A stretch of DNA of 64,000 nt from Aliidiomarina sp. B3213 (GTDB lineage: Bacteria; Pseudomonadota; Gammaproteobacteria; Enterobacterales; Alteromonadaceae). The position numbers and the translations under genes are program-made. Every line of letters begins with the position of its first letter. The first letter of the stretch is position 1. The DNA lies in the NCBI RefSeq assembly GCF_003290085.1, contig NZ_QMKJ01000002.1:1-64000 (forward strand), given 5' to 3'. Positions 55,582 through 64,000 of this stretch are shown here, piece after piece. Under the pieces are notes generated by a model. The model saw only the letters and a list, made by a program, of their open reading frames with translations. It was not told the DNA's origin and ran no database searches.

Positions 55582-56439
55582 CTAACCGGAAAATGCACTT
55601 TGGAATGCAGGACTAGTATAACTTTTTGGCGAACCGTTTTCATCTAATTGAATCTCTAACGGTATGCTTAGGGCTGACGCTTTCTCTAAAGCAGTATCGG
55701 TACCCATTGCAGCGAACCAAGCACTTAATGCAGTTGCCGCCGCAGACGACTCGTGTACCACGAGTATATGCGCCCCAGAAATGGTCTGACTTTGCCCTAC
55801 CGACGCATCGGCAAGTTGAAGTGTTTCGCCGTTGCTCACATCAATATTCCAAGGCTTCCGTTCTAAGTCGAAACCTCGCGCCCGAACTTGACCATTAATG
55901 TCGATACGATAGTTCTCAACATTCATAAGTTCCATAAGATGCGCTACTCGGTCCACAATAAAGCCGTGTAGAACTAACTCCATATCTACTTGAACGTCTT
56001 CTGTAGATTTAAATAACTGATGATTCACCACCCGCACTGAAGCTGGTTCATTTAAAGGCGAAGTGTGGAAGAACATCGGCATTTCACCACCAGAAAGCGC
56101 ATGGGCATTCAACCCAGCAAGTAATAGTTCTTCTAGTTCGCGGGTAAGCACTACGGGTTGCGTACTTTGCCACTGATTGAGGCGAGATATTTGAGAGTCA
56201 GGGTATTGGCTTGAAAACTGCTGTTCTAAATGAGCGACTAGCCCTTCAATTCGCCCCTGAATACGAGATTCGGTTTGGTTCGGGTGGGCAGGAACGTAAC
56301 TCACTTGGAACAAAAGTTCTTTTACTTGGCCTGTAGCAATGCGAACTTCACGGCTGTCGTTGCATGCTGTTAACAGGTTTAGAAAAACAAAGGCTAGCCC
56401 CAAAGGAGCTAGCCATTGATTCAATGCTGTCTTAGCCAC
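55582..56439 (-). CDS. Divergent ApbE-like (FAD:protein FMN transferase) lipoprotein in the nqr operon
   Basis: In an nqr operon this slot normally holds ApbE, which attaches FMN to NqrB and NqrC. The 285-residue protein keeps a lipobox (LLTAC), the QISRLN segment and INGQVRARG. The usual ADALSTAL metal-site motif appears as AATALSAW, so Asp and Thr become Thr236 and Ala240. The HIIDPxTG segment is not visible, and AKGY reads LHGF. Catalysis is doubtful. The GTG at 56439 overlaps the nqrF stop codon; a GTG 36 bases earlier is possible. Confidence 0.8.
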   Translation of the reverse strand: MAKTALNQWLAPLGLAFVFLNLLTACNDSREVRIATGQVKELLFQVSYVPAHPNQTESRIQGRIEGLVAHLEQQFSSQYPDSQISRLNQWQSTQPVVLTRELEELLLAGLNAHALSGGEMPMFFHTSPLNEPASVRVVNHQLFKSTEDVQVDMELVLHGFIVDRVAHLMELMNVENYRIDINGQVRARGFDLERKPWNIDVSNGETLQLADASVGQSQTISGAHILVVHESSAAATALSAWFAAMGTDTALEKASALSIPLEIQLDENGSPKSYTSPAFQSAFSG

Positions 56440-57658
56440 CGAAGTCGTCCAACATAATGTTTTCGTCTTCGACACCTAAGTCTTTCAACATGTTGATTAC
56501 TGCGGCGTTCATCACCGGCGGACCACACATGTAGAATTCACAGTCTTCTGGTGCTGGGTGGTCTTTCAGGTAGTTTTCATAAAGTACGTTATGAATAAAT
56601 CCTGTGTAACCTTCCCAGTTATCTTCTGGAAGCGGATCTGAAAGCGCTACGTGCCATTCGAAGTTTTCGTTTTCTTCGTCTAGCATGTCGAAATCTTCAA
56701 CATAGAACATTTCACGCATAGAACGCGCACCGTACCAGAAGCTGATCTTACGATCTGTTTTCAAGCGACGAAGCTGGTCGAAAATGTGTGAACGCATTGG
56801 CGCCATACCAGCACCACCACCGATAAACACCATTTCAGCGTCAGTTTCTTTCGCGAAGAATTCACCAAACGGACCAGAAATTGTAGCCTTATCACCTTTC
56901 TTCAAGCTAAAGATGTAAGAAGACATTTTTCCTGGTGGCAAGCTCATGTCACTTGGAGGTGGCGTAGCAATACGCACATTCAACATGATCATGCCTTCTT
57001 CTTCTGGGTAGTTTGCCATTGAGTAAGCACGGATAGTCTCTTCGTCTACCTTGCTTTCAAGGTTGAAAATACCAAACTTCTCCCAGTCACCACGGAATTC
57101 TTCCGCAACTTCAAAGTCTTTATATTGTACATGGTACGGTGGAGCTTCAATTTGAATGTAACCACCAGCACGGAACGGTACAGACTCTCCATCTGGAATC
57201 TCAAGAACCAATTCTTTGATGAAAGTTGCAACGTTGTCATTAGAGCGAACAGTACAGTCCCACTTCTTGATCCCGAAGACTTCTTCTTCAAGTTCAATTT
57301 GCATGTTCTGTTTTACGTTCACCTGACATGACAAGCGCGCGCCTTTGCGTGCTTCACCACGAGAAATGTGGTCACGCTCGGTAGGTAGAATGTCTCCACC
57401 ACCTTCTTTAACGTGCACAATGCACTGACCACATGAACCACCGCCACCACAAGCGGACGATACGAAAATACCCGCATTCGCCAACGCACCTAACAGCTTT
57501 GTGCCAGGCTGAGTTGTGATGGTTTTATCTTCGTCTTCATTGATAACGATTTGGACATCACCGGAAGGTACTAACTTAGAGCGCGCAACCATAATGATTA
57601 CCACTAACGCTAGTACGATTACCGTGAACATGCCCACGCCAAGATATATTTCTTGCAT
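56432..57658 (-). CDS. nqrF: Na+-NQR subunit F
   Basis: Entry subunit of the sodium pump, passing electrons from NADH through FAD to a 2Fe-2S centre. The 408-residue protein has an N-terminal transmembrane helix (about 6-25), cluster cysteines Cys70, 76, 79 and 111 exactly as in Vibrio, FAD-binding RAYSMANYP and NADH-binding [12 protein letters not shown] motifs. Length is normal. It is last of the six structural genes and overlaps the ApbE-like gene. Confidence 0.98.
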   Translation of the reverse strand: MQEIYLGVGMFTVIVLALVVIIMVARSKLVPSGDVQIVINEDEDKTITTQPGTKLLGALANAGIFVSSACGGGGSCGQCIVHVKEGGGDILPTERDHISRGEARKGARLSCQVNVKQNMQIELEEEVFGIKKWDCTVRSNDNVATFIKELVLEIPDGESVPFRAGGYIQIEAPPYHVQYKDFEVAEEFRGDWEKFGIFNLESKVDEETIRAYSMANYPEEEGMIMLNVRIATPPPSDMSLPPGKMSSYIFSLKKGDKATISGPFGEFFAKETDAEMVFIGGGAGMAPMRSHIFDQLRRLKTDRKISFWYGARSMREMFYVEDFDMLDEENENFEWHVALSDPLPEDNWEGYTGFIHNVLYENYLKDHPAPEDCEFYMCGPPVMNAAVINMLKDLGVEDENIMLDDFGG

Positions 57659-57704
57659 CGCCTCGTTCCTTATATTCCCACTACTTCTTTACACCGAGGG
57701 GTTA

Positions 57705-58313
57705 TTACAGGGATACGCCGGAAAACGACATAAAGCCCAAACCAATCAGACCTGTGCTGATAAATGTAATTCCAAGACCACGAAGGCCAGCTGGAATGTC
57801 CGCGTACTTCAGCTTTTCGCGAACCGCAGCAAGTAGAGTGATAGCTAACGCCCAACCTACACCACTGCCGATACCGTAAACGACTGACTCACCGAAGTTG
57901 TAGTCGCGCTCAACCATGAACAGTACACCACCAAAAATTGCGCAGTTTACTGTAATCAACGGTAGGAAGATGCCTAACGCGTTGTATAGAGCCGGTAAGA
58001 ACTTATCTAAAGCCATCTCAAGGATCTGAACCAAGGCAGCAATAATGCCGATGAAGGTTAAGAAACGGAGGAAGCTAAGGTCTGCATCAGGAAAACCTGC
58101 CCAATCGAGCGCACCTGGTGCCAAAACAAACGTGTTAACCAAGTTACTTGCTGGTACAGAAAGACCCAATACCACAACAACGGCAACACCCAAACCAATA
58201 GCGGTTGTAACTTTCTTAGAAACGGCTAGGAACGTACACATTCCCAAGAAGAATGAAAGTGCGAGGTTCTCAATGAACACAGCACGAACAAACATACTAA
58301 TATAATGTTCCAT
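57705..58313 (-). CDS. nqrE: Na+-NQR subunit E
   Basis: Integral membrane subunit of 202 residues with six predicted helices. Together with NqrD it holds an iron centre in the membrane. Cys26 ([10 protein letters not shown]) is at the conserved position and a second Cys (124, [12 protein letters not shown]) matches the NqrE pattern. It begins two bases after nqrD. Confidence 0.98.
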   Translation of the reverse strand: MEHYISMFVRAVFIENLALSFFLGMCTFLAVSKKVTTAIGLGVAVVVVLGLSVPASNLVNTFVLAPGALDWAGFPDADLSFLRFLTFIGIIAALVQILEMALDKFLPALYNALGIFLPLITVNCAIFGGVLFMVERDYNFGESVVYGIGSGVGWALAITLLAAVREKLKYADIPAGLRGLGITFISTGLIGLGFMSFSGVSL

Positions 58314-58315
58314 GC

Positions 58316-58951
58316 TTAACTCTCCTTCGCTTCTACTTGTTCAGTGCGGAATGTACGAAGTACCCAAATGAAACCGCCGATAATAAAGAATGCGCTTGGA
58401 GGCATCACTAGAAGACCTACTGGGGTATACCAGCCGCCTTCACTTACCAATGGCAAGATTTGATAACCAAACAAGCTACCTGAACCAAATAATTCACGGA
58501 TAAAGCCAACAGTAAGTAGAACTACTGAATAGCCAAGACCGTTACCAATACCGTCGAAGAAAGACATCAACGGTGGCTCTTTCATCGCAAATGCTTCTGC
58601 ACGGCCCATTACGATACAGTTGGTAATAATCAAACCAACGAATACCGAAAGCTCTTGTGCGATATCGTAAGCATAAGCTCGAAGAATTTGGTCCACCACA
58701 ATTACCAAGCTCGCGATAATCGTCATTTGCACGATAATACGAACACTCGATGGAATGTGGTTACGAATAATCGAGATAAACAAGTTAGAAAATGCAACTA
58801 CCGCGGTTAGTGCGATACACATTACTAATGTTTTATCCATTGAAGAGGTTACTGCCAAAGCAGAGCAAACCCCTAGAATTTGCAACGCGATTGGGTTGTT
58901 CGCAAAGATAGGCCCAAACAGCGTTTGCTTAATTTCTTTTGCGCTAGCCAT
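58316..58951 (-). CDS. nqrD: Na+-NQR subunit D
   Basis: Integral membrane subunit of 211 residues with six predicted helices. Cys29 ([10 protein letters not shown]) and Cys112 ([14 protein letters not shown]) are exactly the positions used with NqrE for the intramembrane iron centre. The start shares one base with the nqrC stop codon (TAATG), indicating coupling. Confidence 0.98.
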   Translation of the reverse strand: MASAKEIKQTLFGPIFANNPIALQILGVCSALAVTSSMDKTLVMCIALTAVVAFSNLFISIIRNHIPSSVRIIVQMTIIASLVIVVDQILRAYAYDIAQELSVFVGLIITNCIVMGRAEAFAMKEPPLMSFFDGIGNGLGYSVVLLTVGFIRELFGSGSLFGYQILPLVSEGGWYTPVGLLVMPPSAFFIIGGFIWVLRTFRTEQVEAKES

Positions 58952-59715
58952 TAGAGAATCGCTCCTTCTTCACGAAGCTTCGCTAACAATGGACCATAGC
59001 CATTTTCGCTCAGCCAGAAGTTTAAAGTGCTGTTCACACCATTACTTGTAATTGTTGCACCTGAAAGCGCGTCTACACCGTTAGGCTGTGCACCAGCACC
59101 TTTACCTACGGTTACTGCAACATCACCGGAGTCAGTTACTGCAGTTAGGCCTTCAAAGTTTGCTGTCCAGCGTGGGTTTTGAATTTCGCCACCCAAACCA
59201 GGAGTTTCTTGGTGCTTGTAGAACAGAATGTCGCGAATCGTTTGTCCGTCAGGCTCTACAGCTAGGAACGCATACATTGTTCCCCATAAGCCCGCACCGC
59301 GAATGTCCATAACATAAGTTTGAACATCGCCTTGCTCGCTCATTACTGCAAAAACTGGAATTTCGTTACGTAAGTCACGAACACCAGCAGCAGAAGCCGC
59401 TTCGCTTTGCTCTAATATAGCCACGTCATCTAAATGCGTGTCCATTGCTGTTAATGAGTCAAATGCAACTACTTCGCCCGTTTCTTGGTTGTACGTTGCA
59501 ATTTTCACGCGTGACGCGAAAACATCATTAATAGACTGGCCTTCAGTTGAAACGCCTGCAGTGCTTAAAATGTTGGTTTGCTTCGCAAGTGCAGCTTCAG
59601 CTTCTTGCTTGCTTTTTAGCCCAACAGCGGCGCCCGACACGATGATCGAGCACACAAGGCAAAGTGCGATAACAACTGTGAAGGTTTTGCTTAAAGTGTC
59701 GTTACTTTTAGCCAT
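58951..59715 (-). CDS. nqrC: Na+-NQR subunit C
   Basis: The 254-residue subunit has one N-terminal transmembrane helix (about 12-33) and a periplasmic FMN domain with the flavinylation motif SGAT at 218-221, so FMN would be linked to Thr221. That link needs an ApbE enzyme. The ATG at 59715 overlaps the nqrB stop codon by eight bases; an earlier in-frame start is less likely. Confidence 0.97.
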   Translation of the reverse strand: MAKSNDTLSKTFTVVIALCLVCSIIVSGAAVGLKSKQEAEAALAKQTNILSTAGVSTEGQSINDVFASRVKIATYNQETGEVVAFDSLTAMDTHLDDVAILEQSEAASAAGVRDLRNEIPVFAVMSEQGDVQTYVMDIRGAGLWGTMYAFLAVEPDGQTIRDILFYKHQETPGLGGEIQNPRWTANFEGLTAVTDSGDVAVTVGKGAGAQPNGVDALSGATITSNGVNSTLNFWLSENGYGPLLAKLREEGAIL

Positions 59716-60940
59716 GACGAGCAACCCTCCGCTTAATATTCGCTTGAACTACAAAATGGTCGAACAGTGGCGCGAATACGTTAGCAAATAGAATCGCAAG
59801 CATAATACCCTCTGGGAATGCAGGGTTTATTACGCGAATCATCACTGTCATGAAACCAATCAGAATACCGTACGCCCACTTACCACGATTTGTGAAAGAA
59901 GCAGACACTGGGTCGGTTGCCATAAAGAACATACCGAATGCGAAACCACCAACAACTAGGTGCCAGTACCACTGCATCGCAAACATTGGGTTAGTGTCAC
60001 TACCAATCCAGTTCAATAGGCTTGAGAACGCGATCATACCAATCAGTACACCACCAACAATTCTCCAAGACGCGATCCGGAAATAGATAAGCGCCAAACC
60101 ACCAATTGCGATAGCAAGGGTAGACACTTCACCTACAGAACCAGGAATACGACCGATAAATGCGTCCATCCAAGTCCATGCGCCAATCGCTTGCTGACCA
60201 AACTCAGCTGCGAAGTTCGCACCACCGTTAAACGCTTCACTCAACGCTGTTGCGCCAGAGTGACCGTCTACCGCAGTCCATACTTTGTCACCTGAAATTG
60301 CAGCAGGGAAAGAGAAGTACAAGAATGCACGACCTGTTAGTGCTGGGTTCAAGAAGTTACGGCCAGTACCACCAAATATTTCTTTACCGATAACGATACC
60401 GAAAGTGATACCTAAGGCAACTTGCCATAACGGAATAGTCGCAGGAAGAATCAACGAGAACAGTACTGAAGATACGAAGAAACCTTCGTTCACTTCGTGC
60501 TTGCGAATTGACGCAAACAATACTTCCCAGAAACCACCCACCGCGAACGTTACCGCGTAAATAGGTAAGTAGAAACACGCACCGTACCAAAGCATTGTGC
60601 CCCAGCCTGCGTCTGGCGTGAATTCACCGCCGAACAGGTGGAATAAACTCACTTGCCATACGTCTGCTAATTGGTATGCAGAGTCAGGACCAAGTGCAAG
60701 TGATGCTTGATAACCTACGTTGTACATGCCGTAGAACATTGCCGGAAAGGTCATCATCCATACAAGGATCATGATGCGCTTCAAGTCGACATTGTCACGA
60801 ACATGCGTTGCGCCTTTGTTTGTAGTACCAGGCGTATAAAGAATAGTTGCTACTGCTTCATACAGTGCATACCACTTCTCGTGTTTACCGCCCTTCTCAA
60901 AGTTCGGCTCAATCTGCTCAAGATAATTTTTTAAGCTCAT
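59708..60940 (-). CDS. nqrB: Na+-NQR subunit B
   Basis: The 410-residue membrane subunit has about ten helices and forms the main sodium path. It carries riboflavin and an FMN linked at the SGAT motif, here residues 228-231 (Thr231). The N-terminal [24 protein letters not shown] is typical. It begins four bases after nqrA and overlaps nqrC. Confidence 0.98.
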   Translation of the reverse strand: MSLKNYLEQIEPNFEKGGKHEKWYALYEAVATILYTPGTTNKGATHVRDNVDLKRIMILVWMMTFPAMFYGMYNVGYQASLALGPDSAYQLADVWQVSLFHLFGGEFTPDAGWGTMLWYGACFYLPIYAVTFAVGGFWEVLFASIRKHEVNEGFFVSSVLFSLILPATIPLWQVALGITFGIVIGKEIFGGTGRNFLNPALTGRAFLYFSFPAAISGDKVWTAVDGHSGATALSEAFNGGANFAAEFGQQAIGAWTWMDAFIGRIPGSVGEVSTLAIAIGGLALIYFRIASWRIVGGVLIGMIAFSSLLNWIGSDTNPMFAMQWYWHLVVGGFAFGMFFMATDPVSASFTNRGKWAYGILIGFMTVMIRVINPAFPEGIMLAILFANVFAPLFDHFVVQANIKRRVARHG

Positions 60941-60944
60941 GACA

Positions 60945-62285
60945 TCAGCCCTCTTTCTCGATGGTGGTCAAGACATTGCGAAGCAGTGGTCCGAAGTCAT
61001 ATTTACCCGGGCATACATAAGTACACAACGCCAAATCTTCTTCGTCCAATTCCAACGCACCGAGTGCTTGCGCGCTTTCTAGGTCGCCGGCACATAAGTC
61101 GCGCAACAACATAGTTGGCAAGATATCGAGAGGCATTACGCGCTCGTAGTTCCCGATTGGAACCATTGCACGCTCTGAACCGTTCGTCGACGCGTTCATG
61201 TTGAACAGTTTGCTTGGGCGGAAGTGTCCGGTATAAGCACGCGTTACCGAGTGCATTTCTTTACCTGGCCAAATCCAACCAAAGAGTAATTTTTCGTCAC
61301 CTTCGTCTAGCACTGAAACTTGGTTATGGAAACGTCCCAAGTATGCGTGCGGGCCACTTGCTTTATGGCCGTTCAAGACAGACCCCGAAACAACGCGAAC
61401 GTTGCCTTCGTTAATTTCGCCTTGAAGCAATTGGTTCAGGTTCGCGCCTAATTGTGTGCGAACTAAACGAGGGTTTTTCGTAGCAGGGCCACCAAGCGCA
61501 ATAACGCGTTTCGTGTATAGCTCACCTGTTGTGAACAATTCACCAACCGCAATAACGTCTTGAGCACCGATGTGCCAAACCTTGTACCCCATATCCACGC
61601 CTTCTAGGAAGTGAATATGTGTACCCACGTTACCTGCTGGGTGTACACCCGTGAAGGTTTCGTGCGTTACTGGCGCGCTATCGAAATTCAAGTCAGCTTC
61701 TGGCGTGCTACAAACGTAAAGCTTACCTTCCGTTAAACGGCTGATTACTTTCAAACCGTTTTGGAATGCTTCTTCGTTTTCTTTAATCGCCAGAACTGGG
61801 TCGCCCGCCAATGGATTGGTGTCCATCGCGTTAACGAAAATGGCTTTCGGAGTGCTGTCCAATTCTGGAGAGCGAGAATATGGGCGAGTACGGAATGCTG
61901 TCCACAAACCTGAGTCAACTAGGTTTTGTTGAACATTCTCACGCGAAAGCTGTAAAAGCTTGTCTGCGCTGTACTTCTCAAACGTTACTTGCTCGTCACC
62001 GTTAATTTCAATAACAACTGACTGCAAAACACGACGTTTGCCTCGGTTAACTTCGATGACCTTACCAGCGGCAGGAGCAGTGAATTTAACACCCGGATTC
62101 TTCTTATCTTCAAAAAGAACCTGACCTTTTTTGACCTGGTCTTCAACCTGGACATGCATAGTCGGGCGCATTCCCACATACTCTTCACCTAGCACGGCAA
62201 CGGTCTTGATGGCAGCACCATCCTCGATAATTTGCTGTGGAGCACCCGCAATAGGGATGTCCAATCCTTTCTTTATCGTAATCAT
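60945..62285 (-). CDS. nqrA: Na+-NQR subunit A
   Basis: The 446-residue peripheral subunit binds quinone at the cytoplasmic face. The opening [16 protein letters not shown] and segments [14 protein letters not shown] and [20 protein letters not shown] fit the family. The ATG at 62285 is preferred over a GTG 12 bases earlier. It is the first gene of the operon; I find no clear promoter in the upstream 100 bases. Confidence 0.97.
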   Translation of the reverse strand: MITIKKGLDIPIAGAPQQIIEDGAAIKTVAVLGEEYVGMRPTMHVQVEDQVKKGQVLFEDKKNPGVKFTAPAAGKVIEVNRGKRRVLQSVVIEINGDEQVTFEKYSADKLLQLSRENVQQNLVDSGLWTAFRTRPYSRSPELDSTPKAIFVNAMDTNPLAGDPVLAIKENEEAFQNGLKVISRLTEGKLYVCSTPEADLNFDSAPVTHETFTGVHPAGNVGTHIHFLEGVDMGYKVWHIGAQDVIAVGELFTTGELYTKRVIALGGPATKNPRLVRTQLGANLNQLLQGEINEGNVRVVSGSVLNGHKASGPHAYLGRFHNQVSVLDEGDEKLLFGWIWPGKEMHSVTRAYTGHFRPSKLFNMNASTNGSERAMVPIGNYERVMPLDILPTMLLRDLCAGDLESAQALGALELDEEDLALCTYVCPGKYDFGPLLRNVLTTIEKEG

Positions 62286-62412
62286 ACGCGTTTGCACTAC
62301 TCAATTTAGGGAAGATTGAAAGCTCAAAATTCGTTACGCAACAGTAATAACCCTGTACTTTACGCGGCAATAGTTTAGCAGTTTTTTACACAGAGCGTCT
62401 AGCCAAAACCCC

Positions 62413-62467
62413 AAAATGGGGTCAGAGCACTTTGGGGTCAGAGCACTAAGTGCTCTGACCCCATTTT
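62413..62467. repeat. REP-like palindromic repeats upstream of the RAYT transposase
   Basis: A direct copy of the 18-base unit AAAATGGGGTCAGAGCAC (62413-62430) is followed by a palindrome: GGGGTCAGAGCAC (62434-62446), loop TAA, GTGCTCTGACCCC (62450-62462), ATTTT. The second arm is the exact reverse complement of the first unit. The same element appears after the transposase at 63165-63198. Confidence 0.9.
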
Positions 62468-62538
62468 AGTTGGTTATTTCGGAAGTGGTTCTTCATCCCT
62501 TCACGCTCTATTTACTTCAGCTATTTTTATCTGGCTAC

Positions 62539-62548
62539 AAGGAGGTGA
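62539..62548 (+). promoter_or_regulatory. Strong Shine-Dalgarno of the transposase
   Basis: AAGGAGGTGA is an almost complete match to the 16S 3' end, four bases before the ATG. It is stronger than most in the window and fixes the start at 62553. Confidence 0.8.
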
Positions 62549-62552
62549 ACCT

Positions 62553-63161
62553 ATGGCCAGAAAGCCCCGCCAATCGGATATCGGTATACCGTTACATGTA
62601 ATTCAACGCGGCAACAACAAAACGAAATGTTTCCTAGAAAGTATGGATTTTGCGACTTATATAAATTGGTTGAGGAAATACAAAGAAAAATATGATGTTT
62701 CTATTCATGCATGGGCACTGATGAATAACCATGTTCACTTGCTATGTACGCCACAGAAAAACTCTGCTGTAAGCAAAATGATGCAGTTTCTAGGGACAAG
62801 ATATGTCAGGTACTTCAATACTAAATATGGGCGAACAGGAACTCTTTGGGAGGGAAGGTTTAAATCTTTCCCCGTATATTCAGATCTTTACCTACTTACT
62901 TTATACCGATATATCGAACGTAATCCCGTTGCTGCAGGAATTGTAAATACGCCGGAAGAATATGAGTGGACAAGTTATAAAAGCAACGCACTTGGTTTTA
63001 AATCAAAACTTATAACGCCACATCAAAAATACTTAGAGTTAGACAACGTTGATAATGAAAGAAGGCAAAAGTACCAAGAGCTCTTCGCTGACACCATTTG
63101 TCAGGAGAAATTAAGGGCTTTGGGCATAAAGCCAGGTGAGATAGGCATAACGCCAGATTAA
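62553..63161 (+). CDS. REP-associated tyrosine transposase (RAYT, Y1_Tnp)
   Basis: The 202-residue IS200-like enzyme has the HUH motif His60-Val-His62 (NNHVHLL), WEGRFKS (99-105) and a likely catalytic Tyr120 in LYRYIERNPVAAG, as in RAYT proteins. It is complete, with no frameshift. Matching palindromes on both sides (62413-62467 and 63165-63198) suit RAYT substrates, which are cut at REP hairpins. Low G+C compared with its neighbours (many AAA, AAT and TTT codons) suggests an acquired element. It lies between nqrA and the barrel gene. Confidence 0.93.
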   Translation: MARKPRQSDIGIPLHVIQRGNNKTKCFLESMDFATYINWLRKYKEKYDVSIHAWALMNNHVHLLCTPQKNSAVSKMMQFLGTRYVRYFNTKYGRTGTLWEGRFKSFPVYSDLYLLTLYRYIERNPVAAGIVNTPEEYEWTSYKSNALGFKSKLITPHQKYLELDNVDNERRQKYQELFADTICQEKLRALGIKPGEIGITPD

Positions 63162-63164
63162 GAG

Positions 63165-63198
63165 GGGGTCAGAGCACCAGGTGCTCTGACCCCATTTT
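63165..63198. repeat. REP-like palindrome downstream of the RAYT transposase
   Basis: GGGGTCAGAGCAC (63165-63177), loop CAG, then GTGCTCTGACCCC (63181-63193) and ATTTT. Its arms are identical to those of the upstream palindrome, only the three-base loop differing (TAA there). It starts three bases after the transposase stop codon and lies six bases from the 3' end of the barrel gene. Confidence 0.9.
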
Positions 63199-63203
63199 AG
63201 GGT

Positions 63204-64000
63204 TTAAAACCGGTAGTAGATGCTAAAGGTCAATGTATCTACGACATCCTCTAGCTGATAACTGCGCCAGCGGAGGCGTACACCGGTTTGCTCTGAAAAA
63301 GCGTACGCGGCGGAAACACCGTAATATGGGTCGTAACCTGAAACGGATGTATTCGCGCTGTCGCCCCAAGTAGAAAAGCTACTGCGCTCTCCGTCCCAAG
63401 CATAGAGTCCGGCGTCAACACCAAGCTTCAAGCGTTCAAATACTGGAACATCGTGTTGCACGCCCACAGTGTAACCAGCACCACGAATGGCCAATAAGCC
63501 TTCAAGCTCAGCAAAAGATTCAGAAGGCGTTGTGGTGTCTACGCGTAGGTTTAAATGCGCACTACCCAAGTCAACATAACCCACCGCTAAGCGCCATGAA
63601 TCAGCGAAGCTATGCGTGAACTCCACCATAACGGCATCGTTCCGACTACGGTAACGCTGAATAGTCGCGCCAGCAGGTAATGCTTGCTCAATGCCTGAAC
63701 GGCTAACATCAACGTCGCTGATGCCAGCCCCAAGTTCAATTTGATAATCACCATGCTCATGAGCAACAACCGGTTGCGCCATCAAAACAAGCAAACCTAC
63801 AACGGCAACACCCATAAAACGCCCTGCATTTCGCACATGGCGCAGCGACGTGAATCGCCACACCATAAGCAACGCGAACAACGCCAAGAACATCGGCGAC
63901 ATCGAGCCTCCAGAAGATTTACCCGTAATCTCGATAGTCTCCACAACACTCAGTGAAATACTTACTTCACCAGAAGCGGAACCACCTTGTGGGTCTTCAA
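63204..64000 (-). CDS. Outer-membrane beta-barrel protein, N-terminal part cut by the window edge
   Basis: The reading frame is open to the right edge. The off-window side appears to end in a GlyGly-CTERM-like tail (SSGGSMSPMFLALFALLMVWRF followed by basic residues). With no stop codon it continues into a second hydrophobic stretch (GVAVVGLLVLMAQPVVA) and a barrel domain rich in alternating strands, ending YYRF. An internal ATG at 63815 has an AGGG site and would start a normal signal peptide, so the barrel may also be made separately as about 203 residues. The full upstream gene cannot be seen. Confidence 0.6.
   Translation of the reverse strand, partial: EDPQGGSASGEVSISLSVVETIEITGKSSGGSMSPMFLALFALLMVWRFTSLRHVRNAGRFMGVAVVGLLVLMAQPVVAHEHGDYQIELGAGISDVDVSRSGIEQALPAGATIQRYRSRNDAVMVEFTHSFADSWRLAVGYVDLGSAHLNLRVDTTTPSESFAELEGLLAIRGAGYTVGVQHDVPVFERLKLGVDAGLYAWDGERSSFSTWGDSANTSVSGYDPYYGVSAAYAFSEQTGVRLRWRSYQLEDVVDTLTFSIYYRF

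Noticed and set aside
1-64000. CRISPR array or prophage
   Set aside because: No regularly spaced repeats, cas genes, integrase or phage structural genes were seen; the only mobile element is the RAYT gene with its palindromes.

Overview
The window reads as chromosomal core sequence of a marine gammaproteobacterium of the Alteromonadales type, most likely in or near the Idiomarinaceae. The evidence is gene content and order: htpG-recR-ybaB-dnaX-apt, a complete sodium-pumping nqrABCDEF set with nqrM, a TonB2-type energy transduction operon beside a large TonB-dependent receptor, glyA-nrdR-ribD, ettA, radA, prfC, sohB and yciK. This placement is inferred from family knowledge, not from a search. 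About 90% of the window codes for protein and most genes lie on the minus strand.

Layout. 1-330 is not empty. On the minus strand it carries the promoters, boxA and leader of a ribosomal RNA operon whose 16S gene lies off the left edge. 329-6417 holds htpG (with a sigma-32 promoter), recR, ybaB, dnaX, apt, a CheY-like receiver and a 42-residue membrane peptide. 6592-11635 is a six-gene TonB2 system (DUF3450, TtpC, ExbB, ExbD, TonB, TPR), followed on the same strand by a separately terminated TonB-dependent receptor at 12002-14743. 15243-19381 holds priC, a tryptophan 2,3-dioxygenase, an enoyl-CoA hydratase, the 4.5S signal recognition particle RNA (ffs), a ComFB-family gene and a stand-alone KAS III. 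19483-23234 is a plus-strand unit: YajG-like lipoprotein, cyclophilin, AmpG and a PanE-like reductase. 23231-27204 is glyA-nrdR-ribD-ribB. Then come a TorF-type porin, ettA, a large two-PilZ protein, radA, an acidic amino acid symporter, an M1 peptidase lipoprotein, prfC and a DUF368 (PopT-like) gene.

39898-44562 is the most interesting accessory unit. It is dabB-dabA, the energy-coupled inorganic carbon accumulation system, translationally coupled to a DUF6671 gene with a multi-zinc-ribbon tail. A NhaR-like LysR gene diverges from it across a perfect inverted repeat and is followed by an iron-containing alcohol dehydrogenase. 46890-55161 holds sohB, a VolA-like lipase lipoprotein, yciK, a CpcT/CpeT-like protein divergent from a Ycf48/BNR-like protein, and a phosphate-binding-like protein with its porin. 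55308-62285 is nqrABCDEF, an ApbE paralogue with altered metal-site residues, and nqrM. The right end holds a REP-associated (RAYT) transposase between matching palindromes and a beta-barrel gene that stays open to the window edge.

Recurrent theme: several genes are degenerate or divergent copies of well-known enzymes, namely the RibB C-terminal half, the ApbE paralogue and the CpeT-like protein. The strongest candidate for an under-described system is DabB-DabA-DUF6671 with its LysR regulator.
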